DNA of 64,000 nucleotides from Brevundimonas sp. EYE_349 (GCF_023147505.1 NZ_JAHXPB010000002.1:124001-188000), one strand, 5' to 3'; counted from the stretch's first letter, positions 8,756 through 18,056 are shown. Program-made: numbers and translations. The notes: generated by a model from the sequence alone, not told the origin.

Positions 8756-10395
8756 GCAGCAGGCCCGACCATCAGACGATCCCGTCGTTCGACCCCGCGC
8801 CCCCGACCGCCGACCAATGCGTGACGTCACGGCTGATCGAGCGTTTCGCGGCAGAGACACCCGACAAGCTGTTCGCCCTCTTCGAGAGCGGCGAGACATG
8901 GACCTGGGAACAGACGCGTCGGCGGGCGCGCGAGACAGCCAGCGCCTTGCAGGCGCGTGGCGTCGGTAAGGGCGACATCGTCGCCGCCTGGGCGCCGAAC
9001 GGGCCGGCCCTGCTGGGCGCCTGGTTCGGCTCCAACCACGCCGGCGCGGCTCTGGCGCCGATCAACAGCAGCTTTAGGGGTCTGTTGCTCGAACACGCCA
9101 TCGCCAAGACCGGCGCGAACATTCTGATCCTGCACCCCGAACTGATCGACCGGCTGAAAGGCCTGTCGCTGGGCGCCGTAAATCGCATCATCCTGACCGG
9201 GCCGGCGACCTCGGATTATGCCCCCCCGGGAGTCGTCGTGGAGGACGAGACGGCTCTGATCGGTGATCCCGATCAGTACGAACAGGTTGACTCCCAGCCG
9301 TGGGATACGCCCGTCATCATCTTCACCTCGGGGACCACCGGGCCCTCCAAGGCGGTGATCACCTCCTATGTCCAGGAATGGACCACGGCTGTGGTGACCT
9401 ATGGCTATATGGTCCAGTCCGACCGGATGCTGGTGAACCTGCCGATGTTTCATGTCGGGGGCATCGCCGCCATCACCGCCGCGCTTCAGTGTGGCGGGTC
9501 GATCGCCCTGTTCGAATCCTTCGACACGCGCCGCTTCTGGGACCTGATCCGAAAAACCGAATCCACGGTGTGCAGCGGCCTGATCGGCGCCCTGACGACC
9601 TTCCTGATGAAGGAGCCGCCGCGCGAGGACGACGCCCACAATCCCCTGCGCATGGTGACCCTGTCGCCCATCAATGAGGACACGGTGGCCTTGGCCAGGC
9701 GTTTTGGGTTCGACTATCTATCGGGCTTCAACATGACCGAGGCCTCCGGGCCGCTCATCTGTGCGGTGAACGATCAGGTCATGCGCAGCTGCGGTCGCGC
9801 GCGCGAGGGGATCGAATGCCGCATCGTCGACGCCTTCGACAACGAACTGCCGCACGGAGAAGCCGGAGAACTGGTGATCCGGTCCGATAATCCTTGGGTT
9901 CTGACGCGCGGCTATCTCGGCGATCCGCAGGCGACGGCGGATGCGTGGCGAAACGGCTGGTTCCACACCGGCGACCTGATGCGTCGCGACGCGGACGGCT
10001 GCTTCTTCTTCATCGACCGGAAGAAGGACGCGATCCGCAGACGAGGCGAGAACATGTCCTCGCTGGAGATCGAACTGGAGGTCGATGCGCACCCGCTGGT
10101 GCGAGAGGCCGCCGCCTATGGCGTCGATCTTCCCGGCGGAGAGCAGGAGGTCATGGTGGCCGTCGCGCCGGTGGATGGCGCTGAGATCGACCCGCAGGCG
10201 CTGATCGAATTCCTGATCCCCCGCATGACCCACTTCATGGTGCCGCGCTATGTTCGCGTCGAACCCGCCCTGCCCAAGACGCCGTCCAACAAGGTGCAGA
10301 AGACGGGCCTGCGCGCCGACGGTGTGACGTCCGCCACCTTTGATAGAGAGGCAGCAGGCATAGTGGTCCGCAGACAAAAGCTTACGTCGGCTTGA
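8752..10395 (+). CDS. AMP-dependent acyl-CoA ligase
   Basis: A 547-residue ANL-superfamily adenylating enzyme. The P-loop-like signature FTSGTTGPSK is at residues 191-200. The A5 region includes GFNMTEASG, A7 is FHTGDL, the hinge A8 is FFFIDRKKDAIRRRGEN, and the C-terminal catalytic lysine lies in SNKVQK. It activates a carboxylate with ATP and joins it to CoA. Sequence layout resembles the crotonobetaine/carnitine-CoA ligase branch, but the substrate here is unknown. It is translationally coupled to the MFS transporter, suggesting immediate activation of the imported compound. Confidence 0.9.
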   Translation: MSSRPDHQTIPSFDPAPPTADQCVTSRLIERFAAETPDKLFALFESGETWTWEQTRRRARETASALQARGVGKGDIVAAWAPNGPALLGAWFGSNHAGAALAPINSSFRGLLLEHAIAKTGANILILHPELIDRLKGLSLGAVNRIILTGPATSDYAPPGVVVEDETALIGDPDQYEQVDSQPWDTPVIIFTSGTTGPSKAVITSYVQEWTTAVVTYGYMVQSDRMLVNLPMFHVGGIAAITAALQCGGSIALFESFDTRRFWDLIRKTESTVCSGLIGALTTFLMKEPPREDDAHNPLRMVTLSPINEDTVALARRFGFDYLSGFNMTEASGPLICAVNDQVMRSCGRAREGIECRIVDAFDNELPHGEAGELVIRSDNPWVLTRGYLGDPQATADAWRNGWFHTGDLMRRDADGCFFFIDRKKDAIRRRGENMSSLEIELEVDAHPLVREAAAYGVDLPGGEQEVMVAVAPVDGAEIDPQALIEFLIPRMTHFMVPRYVRVEPALPKTPSNKVQKTGLRADGVTSATFDREAAGIVVRRQKLTSA

Positions 10396-10426
10396 AAAAG
10401 GCCTTGGCCAGCCGCTACGGAAAGGC

Positions 10427-11356
10427 ATGACCTCCGTCGCCCCGAAGACTCGTTCGGTCCCCAAGAGCTCCCTCAACCGCGCCCTGAACGCCTTGGGCGA
10501 TCGATGGAGCCTGCTGGTGATCCAGGAAGCGTTTCTGGGCGCCACGCGATTCGAGGAGTTTCACGAACGCCTGGGCGGGGCGCGCAGCACACTCTCCAGC
10601 CGCCTTCAGGCGCTCGAAACCCACCAGATTCTGCAGAAGAAGCTGCAGCGCGAGAATGGCTCGCGCATGGCCTATCACCTGACGGCACGAGGACGCGGGC
10701 TGTTCGACAGCATGTTGGTGATGTGGGGTTGGGGCGTGCGGTGGGGCGTTGCGGGACGACGCGCCCCCACGCTGTTCACGCACATCGACTGCGGCAAGGC
10801 CATGTTGCCCGAGATCCGCTGCGGCGCCTGCGGCGATCCTCTGACGCTTCATAGCTGCACCTTCGAACCCGGTCCGGGCGCGGGAGTGGAGAAGCTGCCG
10901 ACCCAGCGCATGCATCGCCGACGTACGGGCGACGATTCCCAAGGCGTGGAGCTGGTCGATCTGCTGGGCGATCGCTGGACGGGTCTGGTCGTCAGCGTCC
11001 AGTATTTCGGCGTGCACCGCTTTGACGAAATCCAGTCAATGCTGGGCATCGCCTCCAACATTCTGGCCGATCGGCTGAGGACACTGGAGATGGCCGGCAT
11101 TTTGGAGCGGCGCCTTTATGAAATCACGCCGCCCCGATACGAATATCACCTGACGAAGAAGGGCGCCGATCTCTATCCGCACGCCTTGGCGGTTCTGACC
11201 TGGGCCGAAACCTATCTTAAGCTGCGGTCAGGCCCGCCGATCCTGATCCGGCACAAGTGCGGCGCCGACCTCGATGTGTCGGTGGAATGCGGCGCCTGCC
11301 GAGGCCGACTGACGATGGACAATGTTCTGCTGAAATCGGGACGACGCGCCGGCTAA
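10427..11356 (+). CDS. Tandem HxlR-type transcriptional regulator
   Basis: A 309-residue protein with two HxlR winged-helix domains in series, roughly residues 15-105 and 165-265. Each has the ALGDRW/LLGDRW entry helix, a wing with YHLT and the following helix. Each repeat is followed by a short cysteine cluster with a CGAC core (RCGACG after the first, ECGACR after the second), each preceded by a further C-G. Single-domain HxlR proteins are about 110 residues and bind DNA as dimers, so this looks like a covalent pseudo-dimer with possible metal-binding tails. It sits in the MFS-ligase operon and likely controls the cluster. Confidence 0.85.
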   Translation: MTSVAPKTRSVPKSSLNRALNALGDRWSLLVIQEAFLGATRFEEFHERLGGARSTLSSRLQALETHQILQKKLQRENGSRMAYHLTARGRGLFDSMLVMWGWGVRWGVAGRRAPTLFTHIDCGKAMLPEIRCGACGDPLTLHSCTFEPGPGAGVEKLPTQRMHRRRTGDDSQGVELVDLLGDRWTGLVVSVQYFGVHRFDEIQSMLGIASNILADRLRTLEMAGILERRLYEITPPRYEYHLTKKGADLYPHALAVLTWAETYLKLRSGPPILIRHKCGADLDVSVECGACRGRLTMDNVLLKSGRRAG

Positions 11357-11363
11357 CCGCCTT

Positions 11364-11376
11364 GCATTAGAAGACC
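11364..11376 (+). promoter_or_regulatory. TTAGAA-type promoter motif, copy 3
   Basis: GCATTAGAAGACC sits 43 bases before the start of the first SnoaL-like gene, in the only sizeable gap of the operon. It is nearly identical to the copy at 24475-24487. Confidence 0.4.
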
Positions 11377-11418
11377 TAACCACATAGCGTTCTCCAAAAT
11401 CACAAAGGGAGAGATGTC

Positions 11419-11820
11419 GTGGGTCGCAATTTGCAAGTCGTGGAAACCCTGATGGCCGCTTGGAAGCGCCGGGACGTGGAGGGCTTCATCGCCACCCTGT
11501 CCGACGACATCGAATACCACTGGCATCCCACAAAGCGTCCGGCCGTCGGCAAGGACAAGATGCGCAAATTCCTGTCGAACTACGAGGCGGGCTTCGACCA
11601 GCAGGAATGGACCATTCTGCATTCCGCCGAAGCGGGCGACGTTCTGTTCGTCGAAGGCAAGGAGGTGCTGGTGGATCGTTCGACAGGGGCGCGGATGGAC
11701 AATCCTTTCGTCCAGGTCTTCGAACTCCGCGACGGGCTGATCACGCGCATGCGCGACTACTATGATACGGCTCAGGTCCACGCCCCGGCCAAGCCGGATG
11801 CGGCCAAGGCATCGGCGTGA
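11419..11820 (+). CDS. SnoaL/limonene-epoxide-hydrolase-fold protein
   Basis: A 133-residue cone-shaped alpha+beta barrel protein of the SnoaL/LEH/NTF2 superfamily. It shows the leading helix (VVETLMAAWKRRD), an IEYHW strand and the terminal VFELRDGLITRMRDYYD strand pair, with acidic and arginine residues inside the expected pocket. Members act as epoxide hydrolases, cyclases, isomerases or dehydratases. The GTG start is supported by an AAAGGGAGAG ribosome site. The stop overlaps the next, related gene (GTGA), so the two were probably a tandem duplication and may form a heteromer. Confidence 0.82.
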   Translation: MGRNLQVVETLMAAWKRRDVEGFIATLSDDIEYHWHPTKRPAVGKDKMRKFLSNYEAGFDQQEWTILHSAEAGDVLFVEGKEVLVDRSTGARMDNPFVQVFELRDGLITRMRDYYDTAQVHAPAKPDAAKASA

Positions 11821-12185
11821 CACGCCCGATCGAGCAGTTGAGGGCGTTGATGGCGGTGTCGAAGGCGCGCGACAAGGCCGCCTTCCTCGCCTTCTTCGAC
11901 CCGGCGATCGAGTACCACTACCACGTCGGCTCGCGCCCTCTCATCGGCGTCGAATGGGTCGACCGCTTCATCACCAAATACTGGCGGGATCACAGCGAAA
12001 CAGAGTGGGTCCTGATGAACTGGGCGGAAAATGGGGACGTCATCCTGACCGAGGGTCGAGAGGACTATGTCAATGCGGCCGGGGTTGCGATCTCTCACCC
12101 CTATATGGGGTTCATCGAGTTTCGTGACGGGAAGATCGTCGCCTGGCGGGATTATTTCCAGATGCAGGATCCGGCCGCCCACTGA
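11817..12185 (+). CDS. SnoaL-like protein, second copy
   Basis: A 122-residue SnoaL/LEH-fold protein that follows and overlaps its paralogue by four bases. The two share the pattern of an N-terminal helix, an IEYHYH/IEYHWH strand, a central W-x-L/I strand and a closing EFRDGKIVAWRDYF motif. The GTG start lies inside the preceding stop. It ends the five-gene operon, and the convergent ligase gene ends 16 bases away. A role as hydratase, isomerase or subunit partner of the first copy is inferred from fold and pairing only. Confidence 0.8.
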   Translation: MTRPIEQLRALMAVSKARDKAAFLAFFDPAIEYHYHVGSRPLIGVEWVDRFITKYWRDHSETEWVLMNWAENGDVILTEGREDYVNAAGVAISHPYMGFIEFRDGKIVAWRDYFQMQDPAAH

Positions 12186-12201
12186 TCGGGCGTCTGATCG
12201 T

Positions 12202-13707
12202 TCAGCCGACCAAGCCGATCCGGGCGTCGCGTAGAGCGCCTCGCCTCACCTTGCCCGCATCGTCACGCAAACGTTCGCGCGTGATCTCGAACGTGCGCGG
12301 CTGTTTGTAGCGCGCGATCCGCTCGGCCAGAAACGCTGTCAGGTCGGACAAGTCGAGCGAGGTGTTCGCCTCTATGATGGCATGGACGCGCTGGCCCAGG
12401 TCGGCGTCGGGCAAGCCGACCACTACGCTGCATTCGACGCCGGGAAAGGCGTCGATCGCCGCCTCGACCTCGGCGGGATAGACGTTGGCCCCGCCGGTCA
12501 CGATCATGTCCACCCGACGGTCGGCCAGGAACAGATAGCCGTCTTCATCGACATGGCCCAGGTCGCCCAGCGTTTCGAAATCGCCGCGCGCGCGGACGTC
12601 GGCCCCCAGATACCGATAGGTCGATCCCTGACCTCTGTTCGGAAGGAAGTAGATTTCCCCGACCGTTCCAGTCGGACAAGGATCGCCCGCATCATCGAGG
12701 ATGTTCAAGGTGAAGCCCGGCAGGACGCGACCGACCGACCCCGGTTTCTTCAGCCAGTCGAGCCCCCCGATCATCGTGCCGCCCAAGGCCTCCGTTCCCG
12801 TATAGATCTCCCAGACGGCTTCGGCGCCCATCCAGTCGATCCAGCATCGCTTCAGCCAGGGCGGGCAGGCGGCGGCGATGTGCACCACGGCGTCCAGGGA
12901 GGACACGTCATACTTCGCCTTCACCGCATCGGGCAGGGTCCATATCCGGTGCATCATGGTCGGCACCTGAAACAGCCAGCTGACCTTCTCCGTGTCGATC
13001 AGCCTGAGCGTCTCCTCGGCGTCGAAGCGGCGCATCAGGACCACGTGCAGTCCCCACGCCAAGGCGTAGCAGGTCATGCCGAACGGAGCGGCATGATACA
13101 GCGGCCCAGGGTTCAGCATGACGTCGTCCGCCATCATGCCCAGAAGCAGGACGTCGGGATCGGCCAGCGCCGGCGCCATGTCCACGATCACCTTGGGACG
13201 CCCCGTACTGCCGCCGCTGGCGATCGCTTTCAGATGCGGCGCCGTATGTTCAGGCAGCGGCGTGGCGTCTTCCCTCTCGTCATAGGTCTCGACCGCAGCG
13301 ACGACGCGATGGACGCCGCAGGGCGCGGCAGTCTCGGAGACAACGAGGCGTGGCGACAGAAGATCGAGGATGGCCTGTCGCTCGACCATGGGAAGAGTAT
13401 GCGCCAGCGGCGCGGGCGTCGCGCCCAGCGCCCAGGCGGCGAACGCCAGCTCAAGAAACGCCGGACCGTTGGGCAAGGCGATACTGACGAAGTCGCCAGC
13501 AACCACGCCGAGCTTGGCCAGGGCTCTTGCCCGGCGATTGACCCGAGCCGCCAGTTCGGCGCGCGTCAGGGTCTTGCCTTCGAACGTCAGGGCGGCGCGG
13601 TCAGGCGCGCGTTCGGCCTGAAGATCGAGCAGGGCGCCCATGGATCGCGGGGCCGACATTGGCGCGCCGGGCGTCAGCAGGCTGCGAGGACGGGCGGGAC
13701 GCCGCAT
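12202..13707 (-). CDS. AMP-dependent acyl-CoA ligase, second
   Basis: An ANL-superfamily ligase of about 501 residues. The nucleotide signature is IASGGSTGRPK, there is a YTGTEALGG region, a GDLGHVDEDGY motif and the hinge LADRRVDMIVTGG followed by NVYPAEVE. It is the shortest of the three ligases here and has the GGSTG variant instead of SGTTG. I place the start at 13707 (MRRPARP), ten bases after the upstream gene; the frame stays open to 13776. It is the last gene of a minus-strand operon with a DUF1295 reductase, an SDR and a SnoaL protein. Confidence 0.85.
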   Translation of the reverse strand: MRRPARPRSLLTPGAPMSAPRSMGALLDLQAERAPDRAALTFEGKTLTRAELAARVNRRARALAKLGVVAGDFVSIALPNGPAFLELAFAAWALGATPAPLAHTLPMVERQAILDLLSPRLVVSETAAPCGVHRVVAAVETYDEREDATPLPEHTAPHLKAIASGGSTGRPKVIVDMAPALADPDVLLLGMMADDVMLNPGPLYHAAPFGMTCYALAWGLHVVLMRRFDAEETLRLIDTEKVSWLFQVPTMMHRIWTLPDAVKAKYDVSSLDAVVHIAAACPPWLKRCWIDWMGAEAVWEIYTGTEALGGTMIGGLDWLKKPGSVGRVLPGFTLNILDDAGDPCPTGTVGEIYFLPNRGQGSTYRYLGADVRARGDFETLGDLGHVDEDGYLFLADRRVDMIVTGGANVYPAEVEAAIDAFPGVECSVVVGLPDADLGQRVHAIIEANTSLDLSDLTAFLAERIARYKQPRTFEITRERLRDDAGKVRRGALRDARIGLVG

Positions 13708-13717
13708 GGTCGTCGCC

Positions 13718-14527
13718 TCAGGCGCGCCGAGGCGGCCACGGCACCAGCGAACTGGTGCGCGCGATATAGTCCGCATAGCCTGGCCGCTGGTAGGTCAGCC
13801 GCTTCTCGTACGATGGACCGCCGCTGTATTTGACGAACATGACGAGCAGCAGCAGCGGCCCAAGGATCGCAGCGATGCCCAGCGCCGTTTCAGCGGCGAT
13901 GAGCCACAACCCGAACCAGACGCACAGATCGCCGAAATAGTTGGGATGCCGCGTATAGCGCCATAGCCCTTGATCGAAGACCTTGCCCGTATTGGCCGGG
14001 TTCGCCTTGAACCGAGTCAACTGCACATCGGCCAGGCTTTCGAACAGAATGCCGAACGCCGCCAGCCCGGCGCCGGTCATCCCCAGGACGCCGATACTCG
14101 CCGGGTTGGAAGAAAGCTGACCCAGTTGAACCGGCAGGCTGACGACCCAAAGGATCGGCGCTTGAAGCCGGAACACCAGCCGCCAGGCAGCCTTGGGATA
14201 GCTCCAGCCCTTCTCTTCCGCGCGAGACAGCATTTTGACGTAGCGACGATCCGGGCCGTGAGACCGCCAACGCCACAGGATATGCAGCCCAAGCCGCAGC
14301 CCCCATGCGACGGCCAACGCCAGCAGCAGAAACTTGCGATCCGCCGCGCCGGCATCCGCCTGAATGAAGGTCAGCACGGCCATCGACGCCAGTCCCAACG
14401 CCCACCAGGCGTCGACGAAGGTGACATCCTTGATGGCGCAACCGATCCGCCAGAGGATGACGAACGACACAACGCAGAAGGCGAAGTTGATCGCCAATAT
14501 GGTCGCGATTTCCGAAACGGGCGGCAT
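13718..14527 (-). CDS. DUF1295 / steroid 5-alpha-reductase-like membrane protein
   Basis: A 269-residue multi-span inner-membrane protein. It has an N-terminal hydrophobic helix, the DAWWALG motif, a long RWRSHGPDRRY loop and the C-terminal GLWRYTRHPNYFGD motif that defines DUF1295 and is shared with steroid 5-alpha-reductase and isoprenylcysteine methyltransferase C-termini, where it forms part of the NADPH or SAM site. Reduction of an enone of a terpenoid- or sterol-like intermediate is plausible from context but not shown. It lies between the SDR (18 bases upstream) and the ligase. Confidence 0.83.
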   Translation of the reverse strand: MPPVSEIATILAINFAFCVVSFVILWRIGCAIKDVTFVDAWWALGLASMAVLTFIQADAGAADRKFLLLALAVAWGLRLGLHILWRWRSHGPDRRYVKMLSRAEEKGWSYPKAAWRLVFRLQAPILWVVSLPVQLGQLSSNPASIGVLGMTGAGLAAFGILFESLADVQLTRFKANPANTGKVFDQGLWRYTRHPNYFGDLCVWFGLWLIAAETALGIAAILGPLLLLVMFVKYSGGPSYEKRLTYQRPGYADYIARTSSLVPWPPRRA

Positions 14528-14545
14528 CGGCTTTGTCCTCTGTTT

Positions 14546-15304
14546 TCAGCGGCCGGTGGAGACGTTTGTCGCGTGGACCATCTTGGCCATCTGACGCTCT
14601 AGACCCTTGGGATCGCGCGCCATCGCCGCGCGGCTTTCGATGGCGAAACGGTCGGTGTCGATCTCGTCCGTGCCACGTGTGATGCCCCGCATTGCGGCGC
14701 GCGCAATCTCTTCCGGCGTGGCCTTGGCGCCGTCGACATGGGCCGCCATGCGCGTGTCCACCGAACCGACGATCAGCGACGTGACGGTCGTGCCCTGCCC
14801 TGCCAGCTCGGCGCGGATACAGGCGCCCGCCGCGCGCATGGCGAACTTCGACGGACTGTATCCGCCCATGTTCGGGGCCGCCAGAATGCCGCCGACCGAC
14901 AGGACGTTCAGGATCGCCCCACCGCCATTGGTTTTCAGGATCGGCGCGAAGGCGCGGGCCATGTTGACCGGTCCGAAATAGTTGACCTCCATCTCCTCGC
15001 GCGCACCGCTGAGGTCCTCCGCACCGATCAAAAGCCGGTTGGTGAAGGCGCCCGCGTTGTTGACGACGACCGACACGTCCGGGCAGGCGACGGCCGCCGC
15101 CGCGATAGTCGACGGGTCGGACACATCCAGACGGATCGCCTGCACCCGATCAGGAAACTCTTGCTCCAGATGCGCCGCCGAGGCGGCATCGCGCGCGCCA
15201 GCGTAAACCCTCGCTGCGCCTTCCTGCATCAGAACCCTGACGAAGGCTTCGCCAATACCCCGATTGGCCCCGCTGACGATGGCCACACAGCCCTTGATAT
15301 CCAT
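14546..15304 (-). CDS. Short-chain dehydrogenase/reductase
   Basis: A 252-residue classical SDR. The NAD(P) motif is SGANRGIGE (residues 14-22), NNAG follows in the 80s, and the active site is the S...YSPSK tetrad segment (GGYSPSKFAMRA). It would interconvert an alcohol and a ketone. It lies nine bases downstream of the SnoaL_4-type gene and upstream of the DUF1295 reductase in the same minus-strand operon, so it may act on the same ring or side-chain intermediate. Confidence 0.9.
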   Translation of the reverse strand: MDIKGCVAIVSGANRGIGEAFVRVLMQEGAARVYAGARDAASAAHLEQEFPDRVQAIRLDVSDPSTIAAAAVACPDVSVVVNNAGAFTNRLLIGAEDLSGAREEMEVNYFGPVNMARAFAPILKTNGGGAILNVLSVGGILAAPNMGGYSPSKFAMRAAGACIRAELAGQGTTVTSLIVGSVDTRMAAHVDGAKATPEEIARAAMRGITRGTDEIDTDRFAIESRAAMARDPKGLERQMAKMVHATNVSTGR

Positions 15305-15313
15305 GACGACGCC

Positions 15314-15847
15314 TCAGACCTCCAGATAAAGGATATCGTCGGGCTTCTTGGCGCCGCGCCGCAGCTGACTGGCGTCCTCCGTGATCGCGCCCCGGGCCCA
15401 GGTCTCGCTGATCTCGTGCTCCTCGTTCCACTCCCAGCACATGGTGCGGCGCAGGATGCGCCACTCGTCGCCGCGCTTCTCCAACTGGTCCACGCACCGC
15501 GCCAGGGTCCGGGTGTCGAACCACTCGCCTTTCACCTTCAAGCGCGACGCGGTCAGGATGTAGGCTTCGGCCAGGGCCGAGGTCGGGCTCTTCAGCTCGA
15601 TCATCAGGTTCATCATCAGATGGTTCATCAGACCAGCTTTCGGCAGCCGGCCCTTGACGATGGCCACCCACTCCGACGCGGGCCCATTGAAGGTACCCCC
15701 GTGATCCTCCCAGCCATCTGGCCAGTAGGCGCGCTCCACCAGGGTCTCGTCCGCCCGATCGCAGCCGCGCAGGAACAGGACCAGCGTTTCCTCGATCGCC
15801 TTCTTGTCGAGAAGCGCCTGGATTTCGGGATCTCGGGAATGGGCCAA
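15314..15847 (-). CDS. SnoaL_4-type nuclear-transport-factor-2-fold protein
   Basis: A 177-residue protein with the NTF2/SnoaL_4 layout: EIQALLDKKAIEETL start helix, RGCDRADETL, a YWPDGWEDHGG pocket segment and a MNHLMMNLMIEL strand. Similar proteins related to dioxygenase beta subunits are frequent in sphingomonad aromatic and sterol clusters. The start codon is TTG, placed six bases after a perfect AGGAGG, which decides the start. It opens a four-gene minus-strand operon, 74 bases after the end of the upstream oxidoreductase gene, so it may have its own promoter there. Confidence 0.82.
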   Translation of the reverse strand: MAHSRDPEIQALLDKKAIEETLVLFLRGCDRADETLVERAYWPDGWEDHGGTFNGPASEWVAIVKGRLPKAGLMNHLMMNLMIELKSPTSALAEAYILTASRLKVKGEWFDTRTLARCVDQLEKRGDEWRILRRTMCWEWNEEHEISETWARGAITEDASQLRRGAKKPDDILYLEV

Positions 15848-15921
15848 TGCGTCCTCCTAGTTTTTATAGTCTTTAAATGAAAGTTACATGGTCGATGTTG
15901 GCTGGCAAGACGGATGCGCAG

Positions 15922-16959
15922 TCACAATCGGAACAGTCCCGGCGGCGCTGCAACAACCTTCGGAATGGCCTGCAGCACCATGGCCGCCACAGCGAACTGC
16001 TCGGGCCGCGTGCGGACACCCGGCTCGGCGGTATCGACCAGATCCATCGCGAGCTTGAGACCCGGCGTCCCGTCGATGATGATTTCCCAATGCGGCTTGC
16101 CGTGGAACAGCGGATCGGTACGGTCCATGATCCAGTTGACTTCGTGGGTTATGCGGCGGACGCCATCGCGTAATCCGTGCACTCGCCATGTGGTGGCGGC
16201 GACCTGGCCCTGATCGACAGTGCCGGCGGCGATCGGCAACCGGGCGCGCGCGAGGTGCAGCTCGTGATCCGTCTCGAAGCCGTCCAGTTCCAGACCGATG
16301 CGGAAGGCGAGACCCGCGACGCTCTGTCTGAACATGGCCCCGAACGTCTGCGCCAGCGGCCCATCTCGCAGATCGACCTTTGCAGGATCGGCGCCGAAGC
16401 CCAGCGTCCCGAAGACGTATTCAGGGCTTGGGATGCCGGCGCAGTCGATGATCTCGCGTGTCAGGATATGGCGGTGGGACAGGCACAGGCTCGCCGCGTT
16501 GGCCGCCATCCGCTCCGCCGCCCAACCAGGGTTGACGCCCGAACCCGCCAGTGTCGCCCCGCCCTTCAACGCGCTGACGTTCAGCAGCACCGCGCTGGCC
16601 GTCTCCATCGCTTCGGGCTCGAAGTAGTTGTTGATGGAGATGACGTTCTTGCCCGACGCCAGCAACCGCCCCACGTCCTCGTCGTCGGCGTCGTAGGGAG
16701 CCGGCAATCGCGGGCAGTGCAGAACAATGTCGGCGTCCAACGCCAGAACGTCGTCGATGGAGCGTGTGGCCCTGACGCCGGTCGAAGGACGGCGTGCGAT
16801 GTCCCCAGCGTCCAGCCCCTCCTTGTCCTCGCCGTAAACGAACAGGCCGACCAACACCAAGTCCGGCGAATCCAGCACCGCCCGCAGGCAGGTCTTGCCC
16901 ATCGACCCGGTCGCCCACTGGATCACGCGAATGGGCGGCCCGGACATCGACTTCTCCAC
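15922..16959 (-). CDS. Dihydrodipicolinate reductase-like NAD(P)-dependent oxidoreductase
   Basis: A 345-residue protein with an N-terminal Rossmann start (VIQWATGSMGKTCLRAVL) and a DapB-like C-terminal domain. The family includes 2,4-diaminopentanoate dehydrogenase and many uncharacterised actinobacterial and sphingomonad proteins of lipid and sterol clusters. The ISINNYFEP and SGVNPGWAAERM segments are typical. It probably oxidises or reduces a CoA-linked or free intermediate; no specific substrate can be given. It is divergent from the SDR operon at 17079 across a 119-base intergenic region. Confidence 0.8.
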   Translation of the reverse strand: MEKSMSGPPIRVIQWATGSMGKTCLRAVLDSPDLVLVGLFVYGEDKEGLDAGDIARRPSTGVRATRSIDDVLALDADIVLHCPRLPAPYDADDEDVGRLLASGKNVISINNYFEPEAMETASAVLLNVSALKGGATLAGSGVNPGWAAERMAANAASLCLSHRHILTREIIDCAGIPSPEYVFGTLGFGADPAKVDLRDGPLAQTFGAMFRQSVAGLAFRIGLELDGFETDHELHLARARLPIAAGTVDQGQVAATTWRVHGLRDGVRRITHEVNWIMDRTDPLFHGKPHWEIIIDGTPGLKLAMDLVDTAEPGVRTRPEQFAVAAMVLQAIPKVVAAPPGLFRL

Positions 16960-17078
16960 TTTCGTTACCGAACCGTATGAAGATAAGTTCTGAAACGCAA
17001 GCGACTTGCCAAGAGGAAATCGACCAGATTAGTATCTTTACGAAAGCGTCGAAACGGCGCGATGGAACGAGCATCACC
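16960..17078. promoter_or_regulatory. Divergent promoter region, oxidoreductase / SDR operon
   Basis: 119 bases between two divergent starts. It is AT-richer than its surroundings and contains GATTAGTATCTTTA at 17027-17040, a weaker relative of the TTAGAA-type motif; TTTTAGTATCAATT before the 3475 gene is similar. No operator could be defined beyond this resemblance. Confidence 0.4.
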
Positions 17079-18056
17079 ATGGCCGAACCCACCGCCTGGA
17101 AGGCGCTGACGAAGTCCGTCGGCTTCTATGGTCGCTTCGCGCCTTCCTTTACCCGCATCGGCTACTGGTCGCGGGGACTGCCGTTCCAGCCGGTCCGCGC
17201 AAACTACGGCGGCCAGACCTGGCTGATCACCGGCGCCACGGGAGGATTGGGCCGCGCTGCGGCGTTACGCGCCGTCGCCAAGGGTGCGACCGTCTATGCC
17301 GTCGGCCGCAGTCGCACCGGCCTCGCGGCGCTGGAGGCGGCGGCCGCCGGCATGCCGGGCCGGATCATTCCGGTCGAATGCGACCTGTCCTACATCGACG
17401 CCGTATCCAGACTGCCGACCCGCGCCGCTCTGCGCCTGGTCGCGTTCGATGTCGTGGTCAACAACGTCGGACTTCTGATGCGCGATTTCGCCCGGACCAG
17501 CGAAGGTCTTGAGGTCTCCTACGCGACCAATCTTCTGGGCCATTACGTCCTCACCGAACAGCTTCGTTCGGCTGGGCGGCTGAAGGCCGGCGGAGCCATC
17601 ATCAACGTCGTATCGGGCGGCCTCTACAATGTCGGCCTGAACAAGGGGATGCTCAACATCCCCGAGGAACGGTTCAACGGCTTTGCGGCCTACGCCTCCC
17701 ACAAGCGCGCCCAGTTGGCTCTGACCGAGCATTGGCGCGCGGCCTTTGGGGACCTCGGCATCAAGACCTATGCCGTGCATCCCGGCTGGGCCGACACGGC
17801 CGGCGTCAAACATTCCCTGCCCAAGTTCCGCAGCATACTGGCGCCCATCCTGCGCAACTCGGACCAGGGCGCGGACACCATCGATTGGCTCGCCGCCACC
17901 CGCCCGACCGAGGTGGTGGACGAGATCTGGTTCGACCGGAAACCCCGCACGGCCCACGCCTACCCCGCGACGCGGGTTACGCGAACGACGCCGGCGGACA
18001 TCGTCGCCTTCCTCGAGCGCGACCGTCAAAACCTGGTCGGATCTCGGCCGTCATGA
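17079..18056 (+). CDS. Short-chain dehydrogenase/reductase (dehydrogenase/retinol type)
   Basis: A 325-residue SDR with about 50 residues before the Rossmann fold. The cofactor site is ITGATGGLGRA, NNVG follows, and the active site lies in the FAAYASHKRA segment (Y-x-x-x-K). The longer N-terminus and the late HPGWADTAG segment resemble the DHRS12-like SDR branch. The start at 17079 (MAEPTAWKA) is chosen because the frame upstream reads into the divergent promoter region; an ATG at 16977 is less likely. Its stop overlaps the start of the next SDR (ATGA). Confidence 0.85.
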   Translation: MAEPTAWKALTKSVGFYGRFAPSFTRIGYWSRGLPFQPVRANYGGQTWLITGATGGLGRAAALRAVAKGATVYAVGRSRTGLAALEAAAAGMPGRIIPVECDLSYIDAVSRLPTRAALRLVAFDVVVNNVGLLMRDFARTSEGLEVSYATNLLGHYVLTEQLRSAGRLKAGGAIINVVSGGLYNVGLNKGMLNIPEERFNGFAAYASHKRAQLALTEHWRAAFGDLGIKTYAVHPGWADTAGVKHSLPKFRSILAPILRNSDQGADTIDWLAATRPTEVVDEIWFDRKPRTAHAYPATRVTRTTPADIVAFLERDRQNLVGSRPS

